The notes under the pieces are model-generated. The model saw nothing but the letters and a program-made list of their open reading frames with translations. It made no database searches and was not told where the DNA came from. DNA of 64,000 nucleotides, from assembly GCA_036345935.2 (NCBI GenBank), contig JADWOT020000010.1:1684309-1748308 (forward strand). Direction: 5' to 3'. The stretch is from Taenia hydatigena. Its lineage: Eukaryota > Platyhelminthes > Cestoda > Cyclophyllidea > Taeniidae. Of the stretch, positions 1-11,935 are shown piece after piece; the first letter of the stretch is position 1; every line of letters begins with the position of its first letter. Made by a program: the position numbers and the translations under genes.

Positions 1-581
1 AGAATAGTCAACAAAAAAACATCACGTCGAGCAGGTGGTATGCGAGGAAATCGCATGATTTTAGAAATGCTGACTTAGCCACAATTGGCATACTAGCCGG
101 TGGTGGTGGTGGTGTCCAATTACTCGCATCTAACGAGGCACTGCTTATAAAAGCGGCCACCAAAAATAAAGTTGATTGCTGTAACAGTCTCAGCAAATCA
201 TTGAGGCCCAATTCTTGCTTAGCGGTAAATGCAACGTGTCATTGTCTAGATAACTAGAATATAGAGTCTACAACTCCAAACTGACGTCATCACTTTTCAG
301 GAAGGTGGAGGCAGACAATGATCCGTGCCAGAGTACGACGACAACTTGCAAGCACAACTTTCATACCAGATAAAGGAAGGACTCCCACCCAGCCACTTTT
401 TTAACCCAGAATATAAAATGAGGAAACACATCCAATCGTGGTTAATGTATTTGGTTCGAAAATTTAACAGCGCTTGGAAGAGTCCTACTTGATCAAATCA
501 AGAAAATGACAAGCATAATACATGACGGCTTTCTTTACAAGGTAAACATGATAAAGTAGTGAGTATATCGGAGCTGGAATA
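1..581. other. unassigned left edge
   Basis: I see no gene I can defend here. A minus-strand frame at 8-211 is open and has a run of five prolines, but its only possible acceptor is weak and it matches nothing I know. Confidence 0.4.
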
Positions 582-803
582 TTAAACAAACATGCAATTG
601 AATTTCTGTGTTGCACGTAGCGACTTAGAAGTGCGCAGTGCAGCAGCAGAAGTGGCATCAGCAGCAGAGTCGATAAGAATTTCTCGGACATAAAGGAGCG
701 CGAACGGATCTGCCGGATACCCACTTTCCTTGTGAACAGGCGGATCGTCTTGATAATCGCGGATGAATCCACAGCATTCGCACACATTGCCTTCTATGAT
801 CCT
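582..803 (-). CDS. exon-like open frame, Cys-rich start, ends in a stop
   Basis: This minus-strand frame is open for about 73 codons and ends in TAA at 582-584. Its start reads VCECCGFIRDY, followed by HKESGY and YVREIL. The spacing of Cys pair, His and aromatic residues faintly recalls the U1-type zinc finger of LUC7-like splicing factors (VCEVCG, then H-x-x-G-K-x-H), but the final His is absent and the similarity is too thin to name it. Codon content is mixed and GC-rich in places, unlike the flanks. A possible acceptor AG lies near 791. It could equally be a chance open frame, and an overlapping frame (485-787) is also open. Confidence 0.2.
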   Translation of the reverse strand, partial: RIIEGNVCECCGFIRDYQDDPPVHKESGYPADPFALLYVREILIDSAADATSAAALRTSKSLRATQKFNCMFV

Positions 804-1639
804 TTATTGAGCAGCGCTGACAAAATAGATGCGATAATGAGGGCTCGAGTAGAACCGCACCAATGAGCATTGCAAAGCAACAATCAAGTCGCACTGTAAT
901 GAATATTCCGTAGCCAACTGCATTCATCTGTTAAGATTTATCACGCTGAACCACTGGGCAGCTGTCACGGACATATTTCGACTGCAACGGAGACGAGACA
1001 ATTTCGCGCAATCCTTGGTTCCTCTCCATTAATTTAATGAAAATCATCTACCACAATGAGGAGATGAGAAACTCTTTAAATTTGTAATGCATTTATGATA
1101 TTGCATCCCTGAGTGTCTTGATAAGCTCATTTCGCCTAAAATACGCTAGTTGCACTGGCACGGGTTTGTCGAGCGATTCGCTAATCAGCACAGTTGAGCG
1201 ATGAGAAACTACCGTACAGCTAACGGTAAAAGCATGAACACTGCACAAGCACCACATTTACAATAGCTTCGCATCCACGCGGTAGAAGATGTGACTATAT
1301 TAAGCAAAAGATTCTTTTAAACACATTATTTTGGAACCTATTTATTGGCAGACGTTAACCGGCAATATCAGAAGCACGGCGATTGCCAAGGCATCACATG
1401 CAGACCACTCTTAGCTAATTAGATTGTATGAGAACCAAATTGGCTGGAGAGATGTTGGCATAGGCGTCCATGCTCCTGAACACAGTGCAGCATATGGACG
1501 CTTTGGGCTGCCACTGTTACGAAAGCCACATGCTAAAGCGTTTGTTGCAGGCCAAACCAATGCATTGCTTTACAATAAGCAGTCAGCACGTCAGCCAACT
1601 GAAATTGACTCCAATTTCCAAACATTTAGTAACCTATTG
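804..1639. other. no feature seen
   Basis: AT-rich sequence without splice-supported coding signal, tandem repeat or RNA gene that I can recognise. An open frame at 1424-1696 (+) runs into repeat R1 and has no other support. Confidence 0.5.
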
Positions 1640-3315
1640 TGCAGAATTGTAATGCATGTCTGGTCTGTCCATAACATTTCCTCTCGGTTACCATGACGTG
1701 GCCAAAGCCCTCTACTGCGTACCATAACTAGATTGCTGTATTTCAAGACAGAGCTTTGTTTCTACCCCTGCCGCATTGACCCACGCCAACCACTTGCAGT
1801 GTAATGCGCGACAGCGACTCAGGCACCTAATGCCGCCACCAAACAGCCTGTAGTCACAACAAAGCCACCACCCCCTCCTACTTTCCTTCATTTTAGGCCC
1901 TTGTAGGACCAGCCAAACAATAACAGCTCGTAGACCGAGCTGCATCGATACTCACCATACAAAACTGCAGGTAAGGACCGACAAACGGTGGCGCACGTTT
2001 GCACACATCGAGCCCGTTGCCTTTAAGTGCCTTGCCCAAAATTCTATCTATGAATGTTTCTGCCAAGGCCAGCATGTTTTAGTAAAGTGACCTAATCTTC
2101 GTCAACAAATGCACATTACTTACACAAGACCTTTCTAATTTTTTCATATACTGCCATTATTACTTCCTTAGTCTACAAAGGAGTGCTTCACTTACTAACA
2201 AGGCCTTCAGTAGTGTCTTTACTCAATGCTACGTCTCCGTTGTAATATCAATGATAGTGACACCGCACCGAGCGTACACATTTGGACTAATTATTAAGCA
2301 GACTGTTTAGTGAATTGATGGCTGAAAAGAACTTGATCAGCCATTCATATGTATACCGGATTCACCTTCTGTCAGTTTTAAATAATTTGCCGCTGCTGAG
2401 TGATTACGTGAGTTCGGCAATGTCTGACTACAGATCATTCGAGGTGTAGCCTTGCCTGGATGTGTACACGTCTTCTTGCCACGTAGAAAAGGGAGGTATC
2501 GGTTAAGAGAAAATAAGGCATTTGCAGCAATTCCCTCCTTCGTATTCCCTGCTACCACTCATGTATAAGGAGATATAATGCTCTTGGATATCTTCGTTGT
2601 ATTCTATGATACAGTCAATAGAGAACTGATTTTTTTGCTGATTTTGGCCTAAATTATTATCCTACCCCTTGCCTATGAGGTAAAGATAATGACCATAAGT
2701 ATTATAGCATTAGCAAAATTGTAGCCTTTCTTCGTAGCATCAAAGTTTATCAACTGAAAATAGGGACACAAGGGGTTAGCTGGAGTCAGTTAGTTATTCC
2801 CTACAGCCGTCAACGCTGCGCCTTGATTTAGGAGGCTCAAGTTTTCTTAAGATTTTGCCATCACTACACAACTCAGATCACTGAAACGAAGAGTTCTGCT
2901 CTGTTGTGAACACACTCAATTCGAGCTCCATTGTGAGTAGCATTTGCAACAGGGTGCGGAGATTTACTGTTTTATATCTCGCTACACCCTGACTGAGTTA
3001 TCACATCCACAGAACCGACTCGCCCATCTGTCATGCCTACAATGAATGAATAGACGAATATGGTGGGTCGTTGTAAGCAATGTGGGTGTCAGATATGGCT
3101 CAAAGCTTGGTCCCGCCTAACGGTGGAAAGGCCTGAAAACGCTGATTTGACTTTTTGGCAAATAAGCAACTATTTCGACTAATTTATCAGCCTAATAAAA
3201 TGTAGTTCCTTTTATTTCCATTCATTCAGTCGGTTGACACCACGACCATATGTAATTTAATCGTGACACAGCTGTTTACACTAAGTCATCGTAAGGCCGC
3301 GTTTAACGTATGTAA
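1640..3315 (+). repeat. dispersed repeat R1, copy A
   Basis: This is the longest of three copies of one diverged family (others at 47350-48275 in the same orientation and 14330-14870 inverted). Shared landmarks are a GCAGACT segment after AATTATTAAG near 2290, a TTTTGGGCAAGG segment read on the minus strand near 2030-2045, and the tail GTGACACAGCTG near 3265. Compared with copy B it holds about 700 extra bases (roughly 2455-3170), so either A gained an insertion or B lost sequence. On the minus strand A and B keep a parallel open frame (1712-1945 here) sharing GLRAxIVWLVL, GGGI and GVETKL, which suggests that strand may once have been coding. No protein family was recognised. It may be a decayed transposable element or a segmental gene duplication. 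Confidence 0.75.
2950..2991. repeat. short imperfect hairpin inside R1 copy A
   Basis: CAGGGTG at 2950-2956 pairs with CACCCTG at 2985-2991, and AGAT at 2960-2963 pairs with ATCT at 2975-2978, leaving a small internal bulge and an AT-rich loop. It lies in the stretch that R1 copy B lacks. No function is evident. Confidence 0.4.
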
Positions 3316-3370
3316 AAGGGGCTTCTTTTTCATGTGCAAATAAAAAAACATGGCTTTAAATGCGTTGCAG

Positions 3371-3510
3371 TGAGAGGCGTTGACTTTACGGCGAGCGGAG
3401 GTGTGAACGAGGAGTCGACATCACTGTGTTCTGTATCAACAACCCGAAAAGGTCAGTTGAAAAGAGTAATAAGGCGAAGAGGGATTGTTAATATTCGGCC
3501 CACCGTCAAG
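3371..3510 (+). CDS. exon-like segment with paralogue at 31.66 kb
   Basis: The segment is bounded by an AG acceptor (GCGTTGCAG ending at 3370) and a consensus-like donor AAG/GTAAGG at 3511. It is open throughout and reads RGVDFTASGGVNEES, then a basic stretch RVIRRRG. The main reason to take it seriously is a second sequence at about 31657-31781 with the same layout (RRVDSNVVNGGVKEEG, then IRRR) and visible nucleotide similarity. The second copy ends in a stop rather than a donor. The polypyrimidine tract is poor and no domain was recognised. It may be an exon pair, or two relics of a mobile element. Confidence 0.3.
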
Positions 3511-3684
3511 GTAAGGATTACCAATTCAGTATGACTTTTGGGAACGTCGATCTGTTGATAAAGCATTTCGTGCTTTTCGACGTTGTAAAATCAATTTTCC
3601 ATTCTTGGGCCTCATTCCATGCAGTTAAATGCTGGCCTGTGTGAAGTATCAATACGTCCATTCCGTAGACCTCAATATCAATCT

Positions 3685-4163
3685 TTTGAGTTATCAAAAT
3701 AGCTTTTTATCAAAATGCAGCTTAATGTGCATATCCAGGAAAATGGCTTGGGGTTTTTCTAAGGGTAGGAATTTCAAACCAATTAAAGGGTTCGCCTTCC
3801 CTCAGTCTCAGTCGTTTATTTTTAAACCGAATCACGCTCCGGTTCCGCACATTAATCTGTTTGTATACAGGTGTCATAACTGACGGCCTCGTTTTGGCTT
3901 TATAAGGTCTTTATGAAAATACGGCTCGTGTCTGCTGACTTCATTACCCCGTGCTTTCATGTGGCTAAAAGAGGGCTAACTTATCAAAGTAAAGGTACTT
4001 TTGATTGAGTACGAACTGCTCAGCCTGTGTACCTTCGTTACCTGGGATAGTATTCTCTAGTTCCACCCGAAAAGTGTACGACTTTCCCACACCGAGAGTA
4101 GTTGTTACTGGAATACGGCTTTAGAACTTCCGTTCTAAAGAACTCCTTAGCTGGCGACTCCTC
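3685..4163 (-). repeat. dispersed repeat R3, copy A (retroelement-like)
   Basis: This segment aligns with 37435-38000. Shared stretches include TCAAAATAGCTTTT near 3695, GGCCTC followed by TGGCTTTnTAAGGTCT near 3890, and CTTTTGATTGAGT near 4000. Copy B carries extra sequence. On the minus strand it lies directly downstream of the Gag-like frame at 4164-4523, and one frame there contains YSRCGKVVHF, reminiscent of a degenerate retroviral-type CCHC zinc knuckle. I infer a relic of an LTR-type retroelement internal region. Exact ends are uncertain. Confidence 0.6.
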
Positions 4164-4523
4164 TCACTGGTCGATAACGAGTTGAGCTAGTATCTCGCAG
4201 CACTGGTCAGGATCGGAGTCAGGTGAGACTCCGGCACCAATCGCTGCGGAGAAAAGCTCTTGCGGAATAGTATGCAGGATCAGCATAGCTTTCTGCCACT
4301 GAAGGTACAAGCGGATGTTGGACCTCACGGTTATCATTCGATCTCCCAAATTCATTCCTTCCTTGAAATGGGGAAGGTCCACCAACGCTGCCAACAGTGT
4401 AGAGGGTTCCTCCTCTTCGTTCTGACCGACACATTTACTATGGGCGAGAGAGTACAGCGCGGCCTAATAAGAGAGTTTGGGACGGGGATGAGTCACACTT
4501 CCGGGAATCACCACGCCACTCCG
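4164..4523 (-). pseudogene. Gag-like open frame of an LTR retroelement relic
   Basis: The minus strand is open for 119 codons up to a TGA at 4164-4166. The peptide has an acidic patch (QNEEEEPST), then LVDLPHFKEGMNLGDRM, then a W-x-K-A helix (LQWQKAMLILHTIPQELF), GAGVSPDSD and a C-terminal helix EILAQLV. This order of a DLPxF-like start, a helix of the form WxxKAxxxLxxIxxExF, and a following acidic loop and leucine-rich helix resembles the capsid region of Ty3/gypsy Gag proteins in flatworm and other animal elements. That is pattern resemblance only. No start codon, protease or reverse transcriptase follows in frame, so it is a fragment. R3 follows immediately downstream on the same strand. 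Confidence 0.4.
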
Positions 4524-7016
4524 CTACCAGGTTCAAATTGTTTCCCCGCCTCTGGACTACAGCACACATCTAAAGAATATGAGTATTGCAACAGTCATCC
4601 TGTGGAGTGCTTTGGTGACAAATCAGCCTTGCTGCTAAAAAGTTAATATGCTACCCGTTAGAAAGAATTAAAGTATTTAAGCAAATTTACTTAAATCAAC
4701 ATGCCCGAGGTGTCCAGCCCAACGATGGACCTTAAATGCATCTTAGAACATGCCTTAACTGCGTCGGAGAATAGAAAGTAACCAATGCAACTCTCTTGCA
4801 CTAATGATAATCTTATCGGCAAATTAAAGACATCGCGGTCTTCAAGAAGTCACTGCCGACACTGTCTCTTCTGTATGCGTTTTCACTCTTCCCATATTCA
4901 GATAGGCAAGGAAAGTGGGATACTGCGCAGTGTAACGGGATTGTACAGTATGGTGGGGAAAAATCCAAAAAAAAGCTAGGAATTAAAGGAAAGTTCAAAT
5001 TTTAATTAATAATGGTGGTTTATCATTTATGACCTCCTTTATTCATCCCACTTGCTATCCATGGACGAGTTTTCGCCCTGGTTACTGAGTCAAGTCGATC
5101 GACCGCCTGCTTATCTGGGCAGCCGTTGTGCAACGAGGGCACAGCGCACGCACTAATCGATCCAGCGATCGACAGGCGTAAATAAGTTAGCAAAGGAACG
5201 CAATCTAAGAACAACCCATTGAAATCTTAGCCACGCATCTACCAATCCAATCAGTTGTGACTTATTTATGACTGCATGTGGTCTCCATTTCTCATTGTTA
5301 TGCTACCATGAACTTCGACTTGAACTAGAGAAGTGAATGGTGGAGCAAGTTAGTTTGTTAAATGCTAGCGAAATTGCCTAATCAAAGGAAGACCTACAAA
5401 ATTTGCTTTAACACTGAACCTTTGCGACTAACAGGGATGAGGGAAAAGAGTACGTGAGGCTCAGATTCTGCTCGAGTATACTGCCACATTAAATGACTGC
5501 TAATGTGTTATGGAGTGAAGATGGTGCCACTGCTCTTAACAACTATAGTGACACCTGCTAGTGTGCCTTCCTAAGCACTTTTATTTCTTCTTAATTGATC
5601 AAAATCAATGCGCCTTACACTTTAGCGCTCTCCAGCAGACTGTTGATAAATTTTCAAGCTTTTTAAATCTGTACTAAGTTCGTAAAGTGACACATTTGCC
5701 TAGGCGTAAGTAATCTATTGCATCTTAAGTGTTCCGATCTACACAGGCTTTTTAATTAAAATAATGTTTTTTAGGTTTCAGGTCCTCTAGTACGAGCTTT
5801 TGGATGCCATCTCTTTGCGTTTGCGTAGGTGTCATGGGATTATTTGGCCTTTGGCCTCACCAAAGTTGATTCCTATATTATCTATGCCTCTGTTGTGTTG
5901 CATGGCTATCACCTTTTGTGATTGTAGTGGATTCAGTGCAGCCTTGCAGCGATCTGCACACCAAGCATTCTATGTAAAATTTCGGCACCACTACTAAGTT
6001 GGTCAGTAAAGGATGGCAATGGGTGCTGATGAAAAGCCATAGCCTTAGGATTTTCTACAAATTTCCCAATAAATTAGCAATATTTGTCTATTTATCAGCT
6101 CTTAATATAACGGATTGTAGAAAAGGCAGGTTTCAAGAAATGACGATATGCGTAGTTCGCTAAATACAAAAGTTGGAGGTATAAAATCCTTTTCCTTCGC
6201 ATCTGCCATATTAGAAATGGCAATACTTCTGCATTCTGCGCCACTTCACTGAAATGGTATAATGCCTCATCTACTGCACTAGCACCTTCGTGTTCGTGTC
6301 CTTGTCCGCTTTATGTAACCAGGTCCCTTTGCAATATTTATCGATCCACTGACTGCAGTAAATGAATACGGAATAAGGAAATGTAAAATTAAAGGAGGTG
6401 GATCACAAGTGGAGCACTCTACCTTTAAAACCATGTCACAAACTTATTCTGTTACGACTGACAGTGATGTCTGCATCACTGAATACCGTGAGCATAGGTA
6501 CGTCAAAATATAGATGCTGACCTAGGGACATTCATGTTCAGGGTCGACAATGGAATCTACAAAGCTTTAAAAGTGACCATCGAGCGACACAGTGCTACTT
6601 ATCAGGCTTTGCCTGTGCCTTCAAGATGCACTCAATTAATATATTTTCTACGCTGAAAATGGCGTCTACTTCATCTGGAATTTAGGTACGCTTTGAATTG
6701 AAGCAAAAATCAAAGCAGTGATTGAAAGTGATGGAGAACCCAGAATCAAAATCAACCAAACATGCTGCCAAGTTTGATGCACTTAGCAACGTAAAGAAAT
6801 GTGTTGGACATATCGGCACTGGTTTCTCTTGGAACAAGTAAAAGGCCTTTACTGAGGATATACCATCAACTGGCACATTGGCTTTTACGCATTAAGGATG
6901 GTTCTACGCATATCATCAGTCAGTGGGCGTTTTAATTACAAGGAAAGCTAATTCTAATCCTTCCATGAACAGTTACAACTTGGGCTTGTCACAATTTCTC
7001 TTCACGACTTCCTCAG
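4524..7016. other. no feature seen
   Basis: About 2.5 kb of AT-rich sequence. Short open frames (for example 5023-5214 minus, 5800-5997 plus, 6682-6876 minus) have no splice or homology support that I can see. Confidence 0.5.
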
Positions 7017-7093
7017 AGATAAAGGAGAAGGTGGAAGGAGCAAAGGAGGCCATATCCACTGTGGTGCGGAACAACTTGGGTCACGAGAGATAG
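7017..7093 (+). CDS. possible terminal exon, function unknown
   Basis: A good acceptor precedes it: a pyrimidine-rich run over about 6990-7016 ending TTCCTCAG. The segment then reads IKEKVEGAKEAISTVVRNN, LGHER and a TAG stop at 7091-7093. Codons end mostly in G or C and the peptide is an amphipathic charged helix, unlike the surrounding sequence. No upstream exon could be matched in phase. It could be the last exon of a gene whose other exons lie in the unassigned flank, or a chance frame of 24 codons. Confidence 0.3.
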
Positions 7094-9159
7094 TTCGAGT
7101 AAGCCTGTGCATTTTCCACCTCACCTAAGGGCTTAAAGGTCGAATAACAGCAGCAATAACAATTAGTACGAAGTCATTTGATTTGCATTTACACACATGT
7201 TCGCCTATTGAAAGTAAGTGCAATTCGTTTTGAACATTTATAGGTATTTCCATATAGTCGTGGGCCAAAAATCTTTGTCCTTATTGCAAAGCGTTTCCCA
7301 ATGCACCCGCATCATCACAAAGTAGTTAAATTTTTCAAATCGAAACAGCGAGCAATATATCCGTCGGATGACTTTGAGCGTCTGCGTCATTACTTTAATG
7401 GCCACTCACTGCATGCTGCCTTTCTCTATAAAATTGCAAGGCCACGCCACTCCCAATGGATTGCACAATGGTGTGGAAAGACTACCTACTAATGTCGGAT
7501 CACCATTATTGGCATTTCTCATTGCAATTTGAACAAACCTGTGACAGAATGCTTAGACTCAGTCACCACTTAAAAAAAGAAAACACATTTCAAGATTAAA
7601 GTCATGCTCTTAAATTTTGACTTCCTCCCAAGCTTCTGATCAGGGATATTTTTCGTTGTTTGTTAGCGAACTGCTTGAGACCTAAAAGTCCTAATTATGC
7701 TACTAATCGTATCATTATTATATATGGTCCATGTTTATGTTATGTTAGGTTATGCTTATGATGCTGACTGATTTTGTGTTGATGGTTCGATGCAACGACA
7801 TCTTTAAAATTACTATTAAAATGTCTTGCCTAACTGTGCACGAAGACAGATGAGGAGGCGGAATCGTGGGCGAATGCAGATAGGTGCGGCAATGAAATCA
7901 AGCAAACATGCGAATGAGCAGAGCGATGTGTAGGGAATAGCTTAATTGACATAACTATGCTAATTTACTTTGAGTAAAGTCATGAGCCCAAAAATTCTAT
8001 TGTAGTTAGGGACGGCCGGTCCATTTTGCTCTTATTGTGCATCAGCGTGAGAGCACAAGTAAAATTCTTGTTGAAATGAGAGAACACCAAACAAACTACT
8101 GAGGTGTCGAATTGAGAGCGATGGTCTTTTCGACGATGATATAATATTAAGTGATTCACATGTTTAGTTATAAAATAAGTAGATGGATTACAGTCACGAC
8201 ATCTTGGCTCTCGGATACGTGACAGGCATGGAGCCCCAGATATTTAAGTTTACTGTAACCTCTCCTCTGACGCAGTGCATTTGAGATGTCCCTATTCAGG
8301 TCTTTGCTCTTGTCTCTCCAACAAATCTTGATGGCGGAATGTAAAAGCTGCGTTGGTTTGTACGACGCCAAGAGCTATGAAATGAATGCCCATAATCGTA
8401 GGTCATTGTTGGGACCAGCATCCATCAACTGGAACATCACGATGGGGGATCCAGTAGCTGCCGTCCACCAGGCCTGGTTTGCGCGTACACAGTAGACCAA
8501 AATAGACACGAACTATAGAGGAAACGAAGCAAGCTAAATTTTAGGATTAACTGTCGGCTCACCTAGCAGAACCGTTGTTCAATGCCACACAGAACCAAAC
8601 AATAATGAGACTACTACAAGCATCACGATATTGCATTGCAACTTGCCTGCTAATATTTGTGCAGCAGTTTGACATGGGACCTATCGGTTCTCTCTTGCTC
8701 ACATTTGTTGCCTATAAGGCCTCTTCCTTCGTTGATGCCAGGAAAACAGCTCATAATCATGCTGCGAACCGTGGCGTTTGCCTGTTGGATATAGGCGAAT
8801 GGAGTGGTGTGGGAGGTTAACTGGACCTATGCGCGAATGATTCTTCCCAAGTATTGCGCACAACCCGAGACAACGTCGCATGTGCCATGTTGGGTGTGCG
8901 AACTATGCAGAACGATCAGGATAGTGTTATCGCTATTAAATGTAGTCCCCTAACTGTACGCCTTTATACATGCTTACCATTTCTAAATAGTGAGTACATT
9001 TTTAGATTAAGGTGGCTGTCTCGAGTTTCGGATTGGTGCAAGTGATTTGGGCCATGAAAAATATTTGCACATGATGTGAGAGTCGGCAGTCCAGCAGACA
9101 CGCCGTGAACGCACCACGAATTCACACGTCAAACTTGGCCTTTGGCTGGCCTAGTGTGA
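7094..9159. other. mostly featureless; one open frame near 7.25-7.49 kb
   Basis: A + frame from about 7243 to 7492 is open for about 80 codons after a possible acceptor (ACATTTATAG) and contains MHPHHHKVVKFFKSK and YPSDDFERLRHYF, but it ends in a stop without a donor and resembles nothing I know. Other frames at 8286-8495 and 8575-8820 have no support. Confidence 0.4.
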
Positions 9160-10000
9160 GCAGTTGTGTCACGATTATATTACACCTGGCCAATGTGGCA
9201 ACCGATGAGAAGGATACAAATAAAAGACACTACAGTCTAGCATGCTAATGACTTCGTCATGCTTGTGGACAATTCACCAGAAAGTCGCATTCAGTTTTCC
9301 GGCCGTACCATCGCTAAGTGCGAGCAGAAACTAAGCTAAACCTGACGCTCTCGATCGCTCACAACACTCCAGCTTTTCAGCTTCCACTGTGTTTGCACGT
9401 TAGTGCAGCATCAAGCATCCTTCAGCCTCGTGCAATGCGCTCGAAATGTCGCGCGATCAGCACCAAGGAAGAATTTCTCTTTCTTGTCCTACGGTTGCAT
9501 ATTTAAGAACTTGAATTTGCTGAGTGATGTTGGCATGAACACTTGTTGGGAACACTTATGCAGCAATAACAAGGCCAATATCTCGGTGAGATGTGTGCAG
9601 AGAGTTGTTCCTTGCTTGCGCTAAGCAGATACATTAAGTCCAATAACGAGAAGAGCATTGACCCTGCTCAATGTTCTGAGTGGTAAGATCGCCCCATGTC
9701 ATTGTCGTGTCGATTGTTTTGCATTCCACTCCTTGCTCCCCATAAATCCCATTCCACAACAGTGCGGACTACTAGGCTTTAGGGAATACAGAAGTTCGCT
9801 TTAAAAGCCATAGAACCTTACACCAGTCTCGCTGTATGAAGGTCGATTCCATGATATCTTTCATAAACCAACTGGCCTACCGACGTTTTGCAGTGGTAGT
9901 AGGGACCGTGCCAACTAACTCTGATCGTGAAGATTAGAATTCATTGTGCATTTTATCCCAGCCACTTTGCTAATATGCATGCCAGTTGTGTCGTTAGGGA
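9160..10000 (+). repeat. dispersed repeat R4, copy A
   Basis: It aligns with 23915-24730 in the same orientation. Landmarks in both are GTACCATCGCTA, AACCTGACGCT, CATCAAGCATCCTT, and the 3-prime part GCATTCATCGTGCGC (copy B) against GAATTCATTGTGCAT (copy A). Divergence is substantial with several small indels. No coding content was recognised. Confidence 0.7.
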
Positions 10001-11046
10001 AAATGTTGACGTGGTGTTGCAGTGTAGGCTTTCCATTGAAGTTGGAGCAACAAATAAGCTGTTAATAATGAAATGTAAAATTAAATGCTGGAATGCGATT
10101 TGCGCCATTCCTAATGATTGCTTTACACATGCAAAGGGAACCCTGACATGTTAAAATGGCATTTCCAAGGTTCAAAAGTCAACCATAATTACACAGATCC
10201 TGGCAGACGCTATTTGAATCTTCCAATGAAAGTTTGGAAGGATATATGGGTGTCATTTTGAGTGTTTTATCTTTACTGACTTGAATATTAATGCAAAGTG
10301 TTTAAAAACACTCCGCCTTTTTTGATGACAGCCTTAACTAATGCGGTCAAGAAGCAAAGTTATGAGTCATTCAGTGCTAAACACGCCCAATAATGTGATT
10401 GGCATCCAAACCTGGCACCAGTTGTACAGACAAGGCCGGTATTACTTATTGGCTGCCAATGATAAAAGAATCTAACCTCTCCTGGGTTACTCTGAAAGCA
10501 TAGTCCACTTTCTTTCTACGCCAACGATCCAACCCGATTTAAGCATTTTGCCAACGTAAAGAGTAAACGCCTTAAAATTTATGCCCTACAGCCCTGTGTC
10601 GCATTTACTTAGCAATGGCCCCTTAAAACCAATGCACCAGGATTTACTGTAAATGTTTCTTCGCATTTGTGAAAGTGAAAGACAATTTTATTGCAGCTGT
10701 GATAAGTGGCTGGCAAAACAGAAGAACCTGGACATGACAGTTGAGGGGATCCGTCGATCAACCAAATGAGACGAATCAGAACCGAGGTCCACAATGGGGA
10801 ATGTGCACACTTCAACAAAACTACTTGATGATGGTTTACTTAAGGTTGTTTGCAGCCACCTCGAACAGTGCCAGCTTGACTAGATCTTCAAGTCGGAGCA
10901 TTAGTTGCTGAAGGCGCTGAGTACGTAGGGAAACAATTAAGTCCTAGCAACGCTACTTCAACCTCCTTTTGGCAATAAGAACAGGGTTGACGGATGCGCA
11001 ACATGGTAATTTTTCAGATTTTGTAGTTTTCTCCTTGCTGCTTCAG
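10001..11046. other. no feature seen
   Basis: No coding, repeat or RNA signal that I can support. A minus frame at 10609-10818 is probably chance. Confidence 0.5.
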
Positions 11047-11127
11047 GCCTTGGGGACACTCATTGGCACCGTCGGTGCATATGTAATCGTGAAAACAGCG
11101 CGATTCGTGCGCATCAAGCCTGTATAA
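11047..11127 (+). CDS. possible terminal exon with a hydrophobic helix
   Basis: It follows one of the best acceptors in the window, TTTTCTCCTTGCTGCTTCAG ending at 11046. The frame reads ALGTLIGTVGAYVIVKTARF then VRIKPV and stops at 11125-11127. The first part would form a membrane-spanning or buried helix with a basic end, typical of a C-terminal tail anchor, and codon third positions are GC-rich. A second frame across the same bases is also open, and the short segment upstream (about 10980-11006, with a GTAATT donor) does not join in the required phase. Function unknown. Confidence 0.35.
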   Translation, partial: ALGTLIGTVGAYVIVKTARFVRIKPV

Positions 11128-11935
11128 TCCCACTAACAGAAAATTAGTAAAAGTGGGTTGTTGACATTTTCAAATAGCCCTTATAATCTGTCATTCTAAA
11201 GCTGTATGAGTTCTTCCGTATTAAGTCCATGAACGCCTTAACTGTGCGAGCCTATGCATCGTACTCGCAGGACTCCATTGAATTGCAGGAAAACGGCTTA
11301 CTATTCTAGCTACAAAAAAAGTATTTACCATGAGTGAGTTTGTTATACAATATTAGCATCTTGAAGGTTATAAGCAATGTTCGGTCACTAAAATTTAAAA
11401 GATAAAAGCCAAACTCAAGGCATTAAGGGCTGGAGAGTAAGGGAGTCAGGATTCATACCTGCACCGAATTGGAGGTGCTAAGTGGTTTTGTATGGAATCT
11501 TTTTCTCAATTGCAGAAGAAAGTCGTAGCTTAAGATCCCTTAATTAAAGGTTATAACGGGAAGACAAACAATAGAAGGCCACGCGAAGCAGTCCTTATCA
11601 ACTTGGGAGACGAGATTGGGTTGCGTGAGGGGATCGTGATAAGTGCGTGAATTGTTCTTCGTTCCCCAGAATTTACATCAGAAGATGCACATGATCAACC
11701 ATTTCCAACTAAAGTATATCCTCGGTAAAGAGTTTACTGAGAAACCCTCTAGAGCTGATCGAGAGACGCAGTTGCAACGTCGTGCAAATTTGATACCCAT
11801 CAATTCTATCTCATGTGGAGAGACTAATGCACCGTGCTAAAGTATGAGCTGTTTATATACCATTATATACGCCAAAGAACAATTGGTATTTTTCTTTAAT
11901 TTGCTTAATTCCTTGTTTAATTTTGCTGTGGGAAG
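11128..11935. other. no feature seen
   Basis: AT-rich. The pyrimidine-rich end (about 11888-11930) probably serves as the acceptor tract of the zinc-finger exon that follows. An open frame at 11643-11840 has no support. Confidence 0.5.

Noticed and set aside
8..211. Minus-strand open frame with a five-proline run
   Set aside because: Possible acceptor is weak, the frame is cut by the window edge context and nothing is recognised.
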